Source of the DNA: Lachnospiraceae bacterium
GTDB lineage: Bacteria; Bacillota; Clostridia; Lachnospirales; Lachnospiraceae
Length of the DNA stretch: 29,999 nucleotides
Direction of reading: 5' to 3'
NCBI GenBank assembly: GCA_009774615.1
Contig: VSOC01000023.1
Coordinates: forward strand, 1 to 29,999
This document shows, piece after piece, positions 16,386-24,551 of the stretch (position 1 is the stretch's first letter; each line of letters starts with the position of its first letter). Below the pieces are notes generated by a model. The model did no database searches. It was not told where the DNA came from and was given only the letters and a program-made list of their open reading frames with translations. The position numbers and the translations under genes are program-made.

Positions 16386-17693
16386 CTAGGCAATTTCCCC
16401 CGTCTGGTCCTTACGCAGACGCCGGGAGGAATTCTTTCTCGGAACCGCAGTATCCCGGTAAACGATATCGGGCTTTCCTGTTCCTTCGATAACGCCCCGG
16501 TTAATGGTTACAATGCCAATCGTATCATCCGAAGGAATCTCATACATTAACTCGGCCATTGCCTTCTCTAAAATCGAACGAAGCCCTCTGGCCCCGGTCT
16601 TTCGCTCGGCAGTCAGTTCGGCGACCGCAAGCAGTGCATCCGGGGTAAACTCCAGCTTAACATCGTCTAATTCAAACAGCTTCTGATACTGTTTGGTCAG
16701 TGCATTCTTCGGTGTCGATAAGATCTGCACCAGGGTATTGGTATCCAGCATATTTAAAGCAACGGTGATCGGGACACGGCCGATAAACTCCGGAATCAGA
16801 CCGAATTTTGTCAGATCCTGAGGCAGTACCTGATGGAGCATCTCATCAATATCCATCTCGTTCTTATCAAAAATAGCCGCATTAAAGCCGATGGAACCGG
16901 CATTAATACGCTGTTCCACAATCCGCTCCAAGCCGTCAAATGCACCGCCGCAGATAAATAAAATATTGGTTGTATCAATCTGCAAAAGTTCCTGGTGAGG
17001 ATGTTTTCTTCCCCCCTGCGGCGGCACGCTGGCCACGGTTCCTTCCAGAATCTTTAACAGGGCCTGCTGCACGCCCTCGCCGGAAACATCCCGGGTAATG
17101 GAAACATTCTCGGACTTCTTGGTAATCTTATCAATTTCATCAATGTAAATAATACCGTATTCTGCCTTGCTGATATCGTACTCTGCCGCCTGAATCAGCT
17201 TTAACAGAATATTTTCCACATCTTCCCCCACATAGCCGGCCTCGGTCAGTGCCGTTGCGTCAGCTATGGCAAAGGGAACATTTAAAATCTTTGCCAGTGT
17301 CTGTGCCAGGTAGGTTTTCCCTGAGCCGGTAGGACCCAGCATTAAAATATTGCTCTTGGCAATATCCATATCCATATGTCTTGATGTTGTAACCCGCTTG
17401 TAATGATTATATACTGCTACGGAAAGTATCTTTTTTGCTTCATCCTGCCCAATAACATATTCATCCAGAAAAGCTTTAATCTCCTTCGGCTTCATTAAGT
17501 TAATGTCGCTGAAAAGAGAACTTTCCTCCTCCTCCATTAAGTCAGCAAATTCCTCCTCCAGAATCTCTGAACACAGTTCAATACATTCATCACAAATAAA
17601 TACATTCGTATTACCAGCGATCAGTTTCCTTACCTGGTCCTGGGTTTTTCCGCAAAAAGAACATCTGATTTTTTCTTCTATTCTGCTGGGCAT
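16386..17693 (-). CDS. clpX: ATP-dependent Clp protease ATPase subunit ClpX
   Basis: A 435-aa unfoldase that feeds tagged proteins to ClpP. The N-terminal zinc-binding dimerisation domain has Cys11, Cys14, Cys35 and Cys38 (CSFC and CDEC). Walker A GPTGSGKT is at 120-127, the pore loop GYVGED follows, Walker B is IIYIDEIDK, and the ClpP-docking IGF tripeptide is in GSIGFNA. Sensor region TGARGLRSILE is near the C-terminus. ATG 17691-17693 is chosen; the GTG three codons earlier lies inside the AGAGGTGG ribosome site. It lies 27 bp after clpP in the tig-clpP-clpX operon. Confidence 0.97.
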   Translation of the reverse strand: MPSRIEEKIRCSFCGKTQDQVRKLIAGNTNVFICDECIELCSEILEEEFADLMEEEESSLFSDINLMKPKEIKAFLDEYVIGQDEAKKILSVAVYNHYKRVTTSRHMDMDIAKSNILMLGPTGSGKTYLAQTLAKILNVPFAIADATALTEAGYVGEDVENILLKLIQAAEYDISKAEYGIIYIDEIDKITKKSENVSITRDVSGEGVQQALLKILEGTVASVPPQGGRKHPHQELLQIDTTNILFICGGAFDGLERIVEQRINAGSIGFNAAIFDKNEMDIDEMLHQVLPQDLTKFGLIPEFIGRVPITVALNMLDTNTLVQILSTPKNALTKQYQKLFELDDVKLEFTPDALLAVAELTAERKTGARGLRSILEKAMAELMYEIPSDDTIGIVTINRGVIEGTGKPDIVYRDTAVPRKNSSRRLRKDQTGEIA

Positions 17694-17720
17694 AACATCC
17701 ACCTCTCGTTTCTACCCGCA

Positions 17721-18302
17721 TCAGCGGCTGGTAATTACTTTGTCAATAAGACCGTATTTCATGGCCTCATCGGCTGTCATATAGTTATCTCGTTCGGTAT
17801 CGCGCTCAATTACTTCGATGGGCTGACCGGTATTCGCTGCCAGAATCTGATTTAATTTGGTTCTGGTATGAAGAATTTTTTCAGCCACAATCTTAATCTC
17901 TGTAGCCTGCCCCTGAACTCCCCCGGCGGGCTGATGAATCATCACTTCTGCATTCGGCAGAGCCATGCGCTTTCCCTTGGCACCGCCGGAAAGAAGGAAT
18001 GCCCCCATGCTGGCAGCCATACCGATGCAGATCGTCGAAACATCACATTTAATATAATTCATCGTATCGTAAATCGCCAGACCGGAAGAAACCGAACCGC
18101 CCGGACTGTTGATGTACAAGGAAATATCCTTTCCGGGATCTTCCGATTCCAGGAACAGAAGCTGGGCTACAACCAGACTGGCGGTAACATCATTGACCTC
18201 TTCTCCCAGGAAAACAATACGGTCCTTAAGCAGACGGGAGTAAATATCGTAGGTACGCTCCCCCCGGCTGGTGGACTCTAAAACATAGGGTACTAAACTC
18301 AT
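17721..18302 (-). CDS. clpP: ATP-dependent Clp protease proteolytic subunit ClpP
   Basis: A 193-aa serine peptidase forming the tetradecameric barrel that partners ClpX (and ClpC elsewhere). The catalytic triad is complete: Ser98 in GMAASMGAF, His123 in VMIHQPAGG, and Asp172 in ERDTERDN. The N-terminal loop MSLVPYVLESTSRGER that gates the axial pore is typical. ATG 18300-18302 follows AAGGAG. It lies 25 bp after tig, and these genes form the classic trigger factor-ClpXP operon. I saw no recognisable CtsR or CIRCE operator before this operon. Confidence 0.98.
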   Translation of the reverse strand: MSLVPYVLESTSRGERTYDIYSRLLKDRIVFLGEEVNDVTASLVVAQLLFLESEDPGKDISLYINSPGGSVSSGLAIYDTMNYIKCDVSTICIGMAASMGAFLLSGGAKGKRMALPNAEVMIHQPAGGVQGQATEIKIVAEKILHTRTKLNQILAANTGQPIEVIERDTERDNYMTADEAMKYGLIDKVITSR

Positions 18303-18327
18303 GAATAACTCTCCTTCTAAACATCCA

Positions 18328-19614
18328 TTACACTAATTTTGCCTCGGCAACTAAAAAGTCCACAGCGGCCTGTACAGCCAGGTCTTTCTTCATCTGCTCC
18401 TTTTCAAAGTCGCCCATATATTCTTTCAGCTTATCCACTTCCATCTTGTAAGCGTCAGCCATCTTCTTCAGTTCTTCATCCATCTGCTCTTCGGTTACTT
18501 CAATCTTCTCGGCCTCGGCAACAGCCTCTAATACAAGACGGGTCTTGATTCTTCTCTCGGCCTGCGGCTTCATCTGATCGCGCAGCATATCCATGGTCAT
18601 ACCGGTGTACTGCATATACTGATCCAGAGAAATTCCCTGACTCTGCATCCGGCGTGCATTCTCCTGAATCATGCTCTCTGCCTGTGCTTTTAACATCGGT
18701 TCCGGGATATCCATGGAAGCATTGGCAACAACAGCCTCGACAACCTTGTCCTCATTTAAGGTAACAGCCTCTTTTTTCTTTCTCTCTTCCAGGTTCTTTT
18801 TCAGATCGGCCTTATACTCGTCTAAGGTTTCAAACTCGGAAACCTCGCTGGCAAACTCGTCGTTTAATTCCGGAAGTTCTTTGTGCTTGATTTCCTTAAT
18901 CGTAACCTCAAAAACAGCCGGCTTTCCTGCCAGGTTCTTTGCATGGTACTCGGTGGGGAAGGTTACATTTACTTCACAGGTTTCTCCTACATTCTTCCCG
19001 ATTAACTGCTCTTCAAACGTATCAATAAAGGAATGAGAGCCAATCGTCAGCGAATAATCCTCGGCCTCGCCGCCCTCAAAAGCAGCACCGTCAATCATTC
19101 CCTTAAAATCGATAACGGTCTGGTCGCCGTCCTCTACGCCGCGGTCTTCAATCGTAATAATCCGGGAATTCTGATCCTGAATCCGAATTAACTCTGCGGA
19201 AACCTCTGCATCGGTAACTTCCTCGGAAGCCTTTTCTACTTCCACGCCCTTATACTCGCCTAAAGTAACTTCCGGCTTAACGGCAACCGTGGCAACATAG
19301 ATAAAAGGCTTGCCTTTTTCAATCTGTACAATCTCTACTTCCGGGCGGGAAACGATCTCTAAAGCACTCTCTTTCATCGCCTCGGCATAGGTTTCATTAA
19401 TCGCTTCATCCGCAGCGGTTTCATAGAAAACTTCAACACCGTACATCTTTTCAATCATGTTTAACGGAGCTTTTCCCTTACGGAAACCAGGAAGTGCAAA
19501 TCTATTCTTTGTCTTCTTATATGCGGTCTGAATGCATTCGGCAAACTGCTCGGCGGAAACTTCCACGGTCAGCTTCGCCATGTTTTTTTCTAATTTTTCT
19601 ACTTGTAAAGTCAT
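18328..19614 (-). CDS. tig: Trigger factor (ribosome-associated chaperone)
   Basis: A 428-aa peptidyl-prolyl isomerase/chaperone that binds nascent chains at the ribosome exit tunnel. The ribosome-docking signature GFRKGKAP is at about 43-50, the FKBP-type PPIase domain covers about 155-245 (GDQTVIDFKGMIDG onward), and the long helical C-terminal chaperone domain runs from about 250 to the end. Length fits the family. The ATG at 19612-19614 has AAGGAGGAA about 9 nt upstream. First gene of the tig-clpP-clpX operon. A possible extended -10 element (TGCTATAGT) lies at 19680-19688 in the minus direction, without a good -35. Confidence 0.97.
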   Translation of the reverse strand: MTLQVEKLEKNMAKLTVEVSAEQFAECIQTAYKKTKNRFALPGFRKGKAPLNMIEKMYGVEVFYETAADEAINETYAEAMKESALEIVSRPEVEIVQIEKGKPFIYVATVAVKPEVTLGEYKGVEVEKASEEVTDAEVSAELIRIQDQNSRIITIEDRGVEDGDQTVIDFKGMIDGAAFEGGEAEDYSLTIGSHSFIDTFEEQLIGKNVGETCEVNVTFPTEYHAKNLAGKPAVFEVTIKEIKHKELPELNDEFASEVSEFETLDEYKADLKKNLEERKKKEAVTLNEDKVVEAVVANASMDIPEPMLKAQAESMIQENARRMQSQGISLDQYMQYTGMTMDMLRDQMKPQAERRIKTRLVLEAVAEAEKIEVTEEQMDEELKKMADAYKMEVDKLKEYMGDFEKEQMKKDLAVQAAVDFLVAEAKLV

Positions 19615-19727
19615 TTTGGGGGTTCCTCCTTCATCGATATGTGGTCGCCTGAATTTTTGGCGCTACACTTCAATTTACTACTATAGCATATCCTGCCGCC
19701 AAATACCAGCCCTAAAAATAAAAGTTT

Positions 19728-20285
19728 TCAAACAAAATCATACTGAATGCCATCTTTTACCTCTGCGGCTGTTTCTTTCCCAACCAAAAGGGCAGAAATT
19801 TCCAGTCCCAAATCCAGAGCATAGCCAAGTCCCCGGGCGGTCGTAACCAGTCCGTCCGTGACAACCCCCTGCTTCGTATATTCTGCTCCGGTTAAACGCT
19901 CCTCAAAACCGGGATAACAGGTCGCCTTCTTTCCGCTTAAAAGGCCAAGGCCGCCAAGGACACTCGGCGCGGCACAGATGGCAGCAACCCGTCGCTCTTC
20001 ATCGACAGCCTGCTTTAACGCCAGACAAAGCCCCTGATGTTCTGCCAGATGCTTCGTTCCCGGCATTCCCCCGGGTAAAAAGATACAGTCGGCTTCTCCC
20101 GGATCACCGTCCTCCCAGAGCATATCGGCAGTGATCTTTATCCCGTGAGAACCGGTAATCAAAAGTTCTCCGGACATTGAAACCAGCTTTACCTCAATCC
20201 CGCACCGGCGCATCACATCCACCGCTGCCAGACACTCTACTTCTTCCAGACCATTGGCCATGCAGGCATAAACTACTGCTTTCAT
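19728..20285 (-). CDS. DJ-1/PfpI family protein
   Basis: A 185-aa class I glutamine-amidotransferase-like protein. The early glutamate in ANGLEEVECLA (Glu14-Glu15) and the nucleophilic-elbow cysteine Cys104 in AAICAAPSVLGG are the DJ-1 hallmarks; the GGMPGTKHL loop precedes them. Members are variously described as deglycases, chaperones or ThiJ/YajL-type oxidative-stress proteins; specific activity here cannot be told. ATG 20283-20285 is preceded by GGAGG at suitable distance. The gene follows the DUF975 gene by 48 bp and may be cotranscribed. Its 3' end lies 113 bp before tig. Confidence 0.9.
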   Translation of the reverse strand: MKAVVYACMANGLEEVECLAAVDVMRRCGIEVKLVSMSGELLITGSHGIKITADMLWEDGDPGEADCIFLPGGMPGTKHLAEHQGLCLALKQAVDEERRVAAICAAPSVLGGLGLLSGKKATCYPGFEERLTGAEYTKQGVVTDGLVTTARGLGYALDLGLEISALLVGKETAAEVKDGIQYDFV

Positions 20286-20333
20286 ATTGTTCTTCCTCCT
20301 TATCAAAGATCGTTTATTTTTCTTCCTTCGTTT

Positions 20334-21068
20334 TTATCTGTCACGGTAAATCCCCAGCCGTTCCTGCCGCAGCTTCAGATAAAGTTCGGCAATCGTTGCC
20401 TCGCGGTAGGGATGAACGAAAACTCCGCCAAAACAACAGCACAGAGCACCCAAAAAATACCAGCCGATAAAGGATAATTCCAGAACCCAGGTGTCCAGCT
20501 TATTGCCGTCCATCATTACCTTGCTTAAGCGGAAAGCTTCCTTCCGATCTATCGTGGGATATTCTGCCAGCAGATAGGGAACCATGTAATATTCATAATG
20601 TTTGACAATTCCCGGAATAATAAACAAAAGTCCCCATAAAAACTCATATAAACTGCGGAAAAACTGCGTCTTTACAATATTCATATAGCGTCCCCGCTTA
20701 AAGCCGCCAAAAAGTTCCTCAAAACCCGCATTTCTCTGTTCCAAGGTACTTATGGAAAAATACCGGCATTTGCCCACAAATACAACATTGCTTACAAATA
20801 CAGAAAAGCAGATGGAAAATATGGAAACCAGCATGGCTATCGATAAAAACAGCAGAAGCAGGCCGATAAAAAAGGACGGATCTCCAAAAACATCTTCCAT
20901 ATAATGAAGCTGTCGATTCACTCGCTGGTTATAGCTTACACTGAACTGCGGGCCGGCCGAAACGGCTCCACCTAACAGTCCCGCAACAAAGCACACCAAA
21001 AAGCCGTACCAGTAATAAAACTTAAGTCCGGTCTTTGCCCTTGTTTTCAGTTCTTCCCTTGTCCACAT
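20334..21068 (-). CDS. DUF975 family membrane protein
   Basis: A 244-aa integral membrane protein with four to five hydrophobic stretches (about residues 17-36, 66-102, 130-158 and 195-220). The segments WGLLFIIPGIVKHYEYYMVPYLLAE and the terminal ATIAELYLKLR match the DUF975 pattern common in gut Clostridia and streptococci. Function of the family is not known. The start ATG 21066-21068 is preceded by GGAGGTGGGAG; a longer frame to 21116 has no ribosome site. Likely the first gene of a two-gene unit with the DJ-1 protein gene. Confidence 0.82.
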   Translation of the reverse strand: MWTREELKTRAKTGLKFYYWYGFLVCFVAGLLGGAVSAGPQFSVSYNQRVNRQLHYMEDVFGDPSFFIGLLLLFLSIAMLVSIFSICFSVFVSNVVFVGKCRYFSISTLEQRNAGFEELFGGFKRGRYMNIVKTQFFRSLYEFLWGLLFIIPGIVKHYEYYMVPYLLAEYPTIDRKEAFRLSKVMMDGNKLDTWVLELSFIGWYFLGALCCCFGGVFVHPYREATIAELYLKLRQERLGIYRDR

Positions 21069-21141
21069 CTTCTCCCACCTCCGGCAATGCTTCCCGACGT
21101 TTTTGGTTTTCTGCATGTATCGTCAGGATGTTTTATTCTTT

Positions 21142-21183
21142 TGTTACGGTTCGCAAGTGCGCAGACCTACGTGAACTGTAACA
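21142..21183. repeat. Imperfect palindrome (REP-like candidate)
   Basis: TGTTACGGTTC (21142-21152) and GAACTGTAACA (21173-21183) are inverted copies with one mismatch, separated by 20 bp. The spacer does not form a long helix with itself and there is no U-run on either side. It lies in the divergent gap between the DUF975 and CYTH genes. Confidence 0.6.
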
Positions 21184-21275
21184 TTCTTTTACCAGTATAA
21201 CACAAAGGAGAATGGGAAAAAAGAGATTATCCGGCAAAATTTTTTTCTTTTTTATAGCAATGTTTGTGGAAAATA

Positions 21276-21284
21276 TGCTACAAT
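21276..21284 (+). promoter_or_regulatory. Extended -10 promoter of the CYTH gene
   Basis: TGC followed by TACAAT on the plus strand, about 45 bp before the start codon. No good -35 is present at 17 bp, consistent with an extended -10 promoter. Confidence 0.5.
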
Positions 21285-21328
21285 TTCAGGGAAATATGCC
21301 GTAAAACATACACAGAACGGAGGAAAAC

Positions 21329-21829
21329 ATGGAAATCGAACGAAAATATCTTATTGAAGATCCCGGAAAGCTTCCCCAAAATTATCAGGACTTTCCCTTT
21401 CATGAAATTGAACAGGCTTATCTCTGTACAAATCCGGTCGTAAGGATACGCAGGGAGGATGAACAGTATTATTTAACCTACAAGGGCAAGGGATTACTGG
21501 CCAGAGAAGAATATAATCTGCCGCTGACCAAGGAAGCCTACGAACACTTACTGCCCAAAGCCGACGGAATTATCCTGCAAAAAAGAAGAATCAATATCCC
21601 GCTTATCCGGGATCTTTCTCCCCGGCATGAACTGACGATTGAACTGGATATTTTTTCCGGAGAATACCAGGGGCTTATTCTTGCCGAGGTAGAATTCCCA
21701 TCCATAGAAGAAGCCGAAAACTTCACCCCGCCGGAATGGTTTGGGCGGGATGTTACCTTCAGCGGAGAATATCAGAACAGCCGGCTGAGTGCAGGAAAAG
21801 ACAAACAGGAAAAAAATCACGAATTATAA
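21329..21829 (+). CDS. CYTH domain protein (triphosphate tunnel metalloenzyme)
   Basis: A 166-aa CYTH-family protein. The diagnostic ExExK motif appears as EIERK at residues 2-6, followed by the basic strand VVRIRRE, the YLTYKGKG strand and LTIELDIFSGE, which supply the charged lining of the tunnel that binds a triphosphate and metal. Bacterial short CYTH proteins typically hydrolyse inorganic triphosphate; an adenylate-cyclase role is less likely at this size. GGAGG lies 7 nt before ATG 21329-21331. The gene converges on the D-2-hydroxyacid dehydrogenase and overlaps its stop: the two stop codons interlock in the palindrome TTATAA (21824-21829), with no terminator between. Confidence 0.87.
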   Translation: MEIERKYLIEDPGKLPQNYQDFPFHEIEQAYLCTNPVVRIRREDEQYYLTYKGKGLLAREEYNLPLTKEAYEHLLPKADGIILQKRRINIPLIRDLSPRHELTIELDIFSGEYQGLILAEVEFPSIEEAENFTPPEWFGRDVTFSGEYQNSRLSAGKDKQEKNHEL

Positions 21830-22783
21830 GTTCACCACATTCTGGGGCCTGCCCTCAATAAAACAGCGCAGATTATCCACGGCAATCTGCATTAAACGAA
21901 TCCGGGACTCCTTCGGTGCCCAGGCAATGTGCGGTGTAATAATTACATTTTTTGCTGCAAGCAGAGGATTATCTTCCCGGATTGGTTCCGTGGAAACAAC
22001 ATCCAGCGCCGCCCCTGCAACTTTTCCGCTGTTTAACGCTTCGCTAAGATCCTCTTCCACAACCAGAGGCCCGCGGGAACAGTTGATAAGCAGTACTCCT
22101 GTTTTCATCCGGGCAATGGTTTTACGGTTGATCATTCCCTGCGTTGCCGGAAACAGCGGACAGTGCAGGCTGATCACATCCGATTCGCACAATAGGGTAT
22201 CCAAATCCGTGTAATGGCAGGTTTCACTTTCCCGGTCCGGGTACTTCACCTCGTCATAAGCCAGAACCTTCATGCCCAGCGCCTGCGCGATCCTTCCGGT
22301 TTCCTGACCAATCCGCCCAAAGCCGATAATCCCCATCGTCTTTCCCGCCAGTTCCACCAGGGGATAATTCCAGTAACACCAGTCCTGACTGCGGCTCCAT
22401 TCACCGCGCAGCACCGAAGCCGAATGTTCCCCGATATGATGACAGAGTTCCAGAAGCAGGGCAATGGCAAACTGTGCCACCGCTGCCGTACCGTAGGTTG
22501 GAATATTGGTTACGGCGATTTTCTTTTCTTTTGCTGCCTTGATATCCACCACATTATAACCGGTTGCCAGAACGCCGACAAAACGGAGATTGGCACAGGC
22601 ATCAAAAACATCTCTGGTCAATGGTGTTTTATTCGTATACACCGCCTGGGCGTCCCCAATACGGGCAATGATATCTTCCGGCCTGGTGCGTTCATACACC
22701 GTAACCTCTCCAAGTGCCTCAAGCCCCTCCCAGGAAATATCACCCGGATTTAAGGTAAAGCCGTCTAAAACTACAATTTTCAT
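21824..22783 (-). CDS. D-2-hydroxyacid dehydrogenase (internal start of a longer frame)
   Basis: A 319-aa NAD-dependent dehydrogenase of the D-isomer family, close in style to glycerate/hydroxypyruvate reductases (opening MKIVVLDGFTLNPGD). The nucleotide-binding motif MGIIGFGRIGQETGR is in the middle, the catalytic arginine is in NCSRGPLV, the acidic partner in DVVSTEP and the catalytic histidine in ITPHIAWAP. It is complete by itself. ATG 22781-22783 has GGAGG 7 nt upstream, so it is almost certainly made as a separate protein. However, the upstream AAA ATPase frame continues into it without a stop. Precise substrate cannot be assigned. Confidence 0.9.
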   Translation of the reverse strand: MKIVVLDGFTLNPGDISWEGLEALGEVTVYERTRPEDIIARIGDAQAVYTNKTPLTRDVFDACANLRFVGVLATGYNVVDIKAAKEKKIAVTNIPTYGTAAVAQFAIALLLELCHHIGEHSASVLRGEWSRSQDWCYWNYPLVELAGKTMGIIGFGRIGQETGRIAQALGMKVLAYDEVKYPDRESETCHYTDLDTLLCESDVISLHCPLFPATQGMINRKTIARMKTGVLLINCSRGPLVVEEDLSEALNSGKVAGAALDVVSTEPIREDNPLLAAKNVIITPHIAWAPKESRIRLMQIAVDNLRCFIEGRPQNVVNL

Positions 22784-24073
22784 GGTTTTTCCTCCTGTAT
22801 TAGTTTCTTCTTTAAATAAAGCCATGATTTGTTCAGTAAAAATGCTTCGGATTTCCATATTGGGAATTGACAAATAATATTTATTTCTATCCATCCTTCC
22901 TCTTTGTGTCAAATACCCCGTAGTTAATAATACACTCCAAAGATGATCAATCGTATCATATAATTGATTATACGTCAAATCCTCGTAAATTTCCCTAACT
23001 ACTGTTTCACCAGCAAGTAAAGCCTCTAATTCACTCTTTGTCAATCCATTGTCCAGTTTTTTAATAAAGTGTCTTATTACATCATTATTACTGGTATTTG
23101 ACCAATAATCTTTAGGTTCCATTGAAGGATCATCCATCAATTCATCACAATAGCTAATAACATCCCACGGACAATATACCTCTGCATTTCCAAAGTGATA
23201 TCCGTTATACCAATTTTTTATTTCTATATAGCGATTATCTAATCCATAGTATTCCAGCATTTCTTTCACTTCTTCATCGGTAAATCCAAAATATTCATCA
23301 AAACGAACCGTCGTTACAGAAAAAGTCTTGAGATTATTTAATCCGGTGAAAATACTTTCTTTAGCAACACGCAGACACCCGGTTAATACAGCAAAATATA
23401 GACTGTCATTCGTTTTAAATGCCTGTTCAAAAATATTTCGAATTAACATTGCCATTGGTTTATAATATCCGTTTTCATAAGCTTTGGCTAAAGGTACATC
23501 ATATTCATCAATTAAAATTATAGTTTTTCTATTGTAAAACTTTTCCAATAAATTAGACAGGGTTTTTAAACTTCCTGTCAAAACAGAATCAGACATCGTA
23601 AAAACTTCCTGGTTCGTTTGATCAATCGTTGTAAGCTGATGATATAAGTTTTTTTCTTTATCGGTGAGCAAATCACTTTCCAGTATAAATTGAAAACGCA
23701 TTGCCTCACTGCCAATCGCTGCACAAATCATAGCGCGTGCTGATACATAGTTGTTGGCATTTATGCTTTTTAAGCTAATCGAAATAACAGGAAAATTTCC
23801 CATATATTTCTGACATAAATCCTTTTCCTTTGCAATTTCCAAAGTTTCAAAAAGTGACTTATCACATCCTATTTCAAAAAAAGATTTAAGCATACTCATA
23901 TTTAGGGATTTACCAAATCTTCGAGGTCTGGTAAATAAATTTACTTCTCCCCATTTATAAAGCAAATCCCGGATCATGGCTGTTTTATCAACATAATAAA
24001 AATCTTCTCTGCGAATTTTTTCAAAATTCTCAATTCCTATTGGAAGTTTTTTCTTCCTGCTTCCATTATTCAT
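21824..24073 (-). CDS. Truncated AAA-ATPase in frame with the dehydrogenase (749-aa read-through frame)
   Basis: From ATG 24071-24073 the frame runs 430 residues of AAA-ATPase_like protein and then, without a stop, through the whole dehydrogenase. The ATPase part has the start signature LPIGIENFEKIRREDFYYVDKT, Walker A RPRRFGKSLN (Lys55) and Walker B TIILIDEYDVP (Asp189), then GYHFG, CPWDV and the YLSIPNMEIRSIF block. Family members known to me continue after this block for about 100-150 residues with a PD-(D/E)XK nuclease-like domain. Here that part is missing and NTGGKT leads straight into MKIVVL; the codons for GG are the dehydrogenase ribosome site. It is either a remnant that ends by fusion, or a fusion that makes some two-domain protein. 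The former is more likely. Confidence 0.7.
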   Translation of the reverse strand: MNNGSRKKKLPIGIENFEKIRREDFYYVDKTAMIRDLLYKWGEVNLFTRPRRFGKSLNMSMLKSFFEIGCDKSLFETLEIAKEKDLCQKYMGNFPVISISLKSINANNYVSARAMICAAIGSEAMRFQFILESDLLTDKEKNLYHQLTTIDQTNQEVFTMSDSVLTGSLKTLSNLLEKFYNRKTIILIDEYDVPLAKAYENGYYKPMAMLIRNIFEQAFKTNDSLYFAVLTGCLRVAKESIFTGLNNLKTFSVTTVRFDEYFGFTDEEVKEMLEYYGLDNRYIEIKNWYNGYHFGNAEVYCPWDVISYCDELMDDPSMEPKDYWSNTSNNDVIRHFIKKLDNGLTKSELEALLAGETVVREIYEDLTYNQLYDTIDHLWSVLLTTGYLTQRGRMDRNKYYLSIPNMEIRSIFTEQIMALFKEETNTGGKTMKIVVLDGFTLNPGDISWEGLEALGEVTVYERTRPEDIIARIGDAQAVYTNKTPLTRDVFDACANLRFVGVLATGYNVVDIKAAKEKKIAVTNIPTYGTAAVAQFAIALLLELCHHIGEHSASVLRGEWSRSQDWCYWNYPLVELAGKTMGIIGFGRIGQETGRIAQALGMKVLAYDEVKYPDRESETCHYTDLDTLLCESDVISLHCPLFPATQGMINRKTIARMKTGVLLINCSRGPLVVEEDLSEALNSGKVAGAALDVVSTEPIREDNPLLAAKNVIITPHIAWAPKESRIRLMQIAVDNLRCFIEGRPQNVVNL

Positions 24074-24513
24074 TTATTCACACTCCTGTATTTAAGTTCT
24101 TTCCAGTATCCATTGGGCATCCATGTGTGATTTCCTTTTTTTGGCAGTTTTATCTTATCCGATAGCATATCTTCTATTATTTTTTTATCACTCAATGTTT
24201 TATTTACACTCTCATCATCATTATTTTCTTCAGGATATGTTCCGGTTTTATTTATATTATCCCAGTTTTCGATTGTTTTGCCCAAATATTCTTCCAAACT
24301 TTCGATTAGTTTTTCTATTGTATCAAACTGTACATAATATGTTATTCCGCCCTCATCACATCCATACTCTTCAAATTCAATACGAACAATGTTTTCCCTC
24401 ATTATGGTTATAGTTCTGACATATCCAGGATATTCTTTTGACCTTTTTTGTTCAATTATTATGGTCTTGCTTCTGCCAACAATCAAGTGCTGCATGATAT
24501 CATTTTTGTTCAT
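24070..24513 (-). CDS. Small hypothetical protein, immunity-protein-like
   Basis: A 147-aa protein that I cannot place in a named family. It opens with a beta-rich segment (SKTIIIEQKR, YVRTITIMRENIVRIEF) and continues with TYYVQFDTIEKLIESLEEYLGKTIENW and NINKTGTYPE, a layout typical of small immunity proteins of polymorphic toxin systems. The C-terminal 50 residues are charged, low in complexity and less conserved-looking. It overlaps the next gene by 4 bp (ATGA), so it is translated with the AAA ATPase. AGGAAAGG precedes the ATG. Base composition is visibly more AT-rich than the flanking housekeeping genes. No toxin is visible nearby. Confidence 0.55.
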   Translation of the reverse strand: MNKNDIMQHLIVGRSKTIIIEQKRSKEYPGYVRTITIMRENIVRIEFEEYGCDEGGITYYVQFDTIEKLIESLEEYLGKTIENWDNINKTGTYPEENNDDESVNKTLSDKKIIEDMLSDKIKLPKKGNHTWMPNGYWKELKYRSVNK

Positions 24514-24551
24514 TTTTTGCCTTTCCTGAGGTTCTCTTATGCCTATATTTC

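Noticed and set aside
21142..21183. tRNA or small structured RNA gene
   Set aside because: Too short, no cloverleaf arms and no U-tract.
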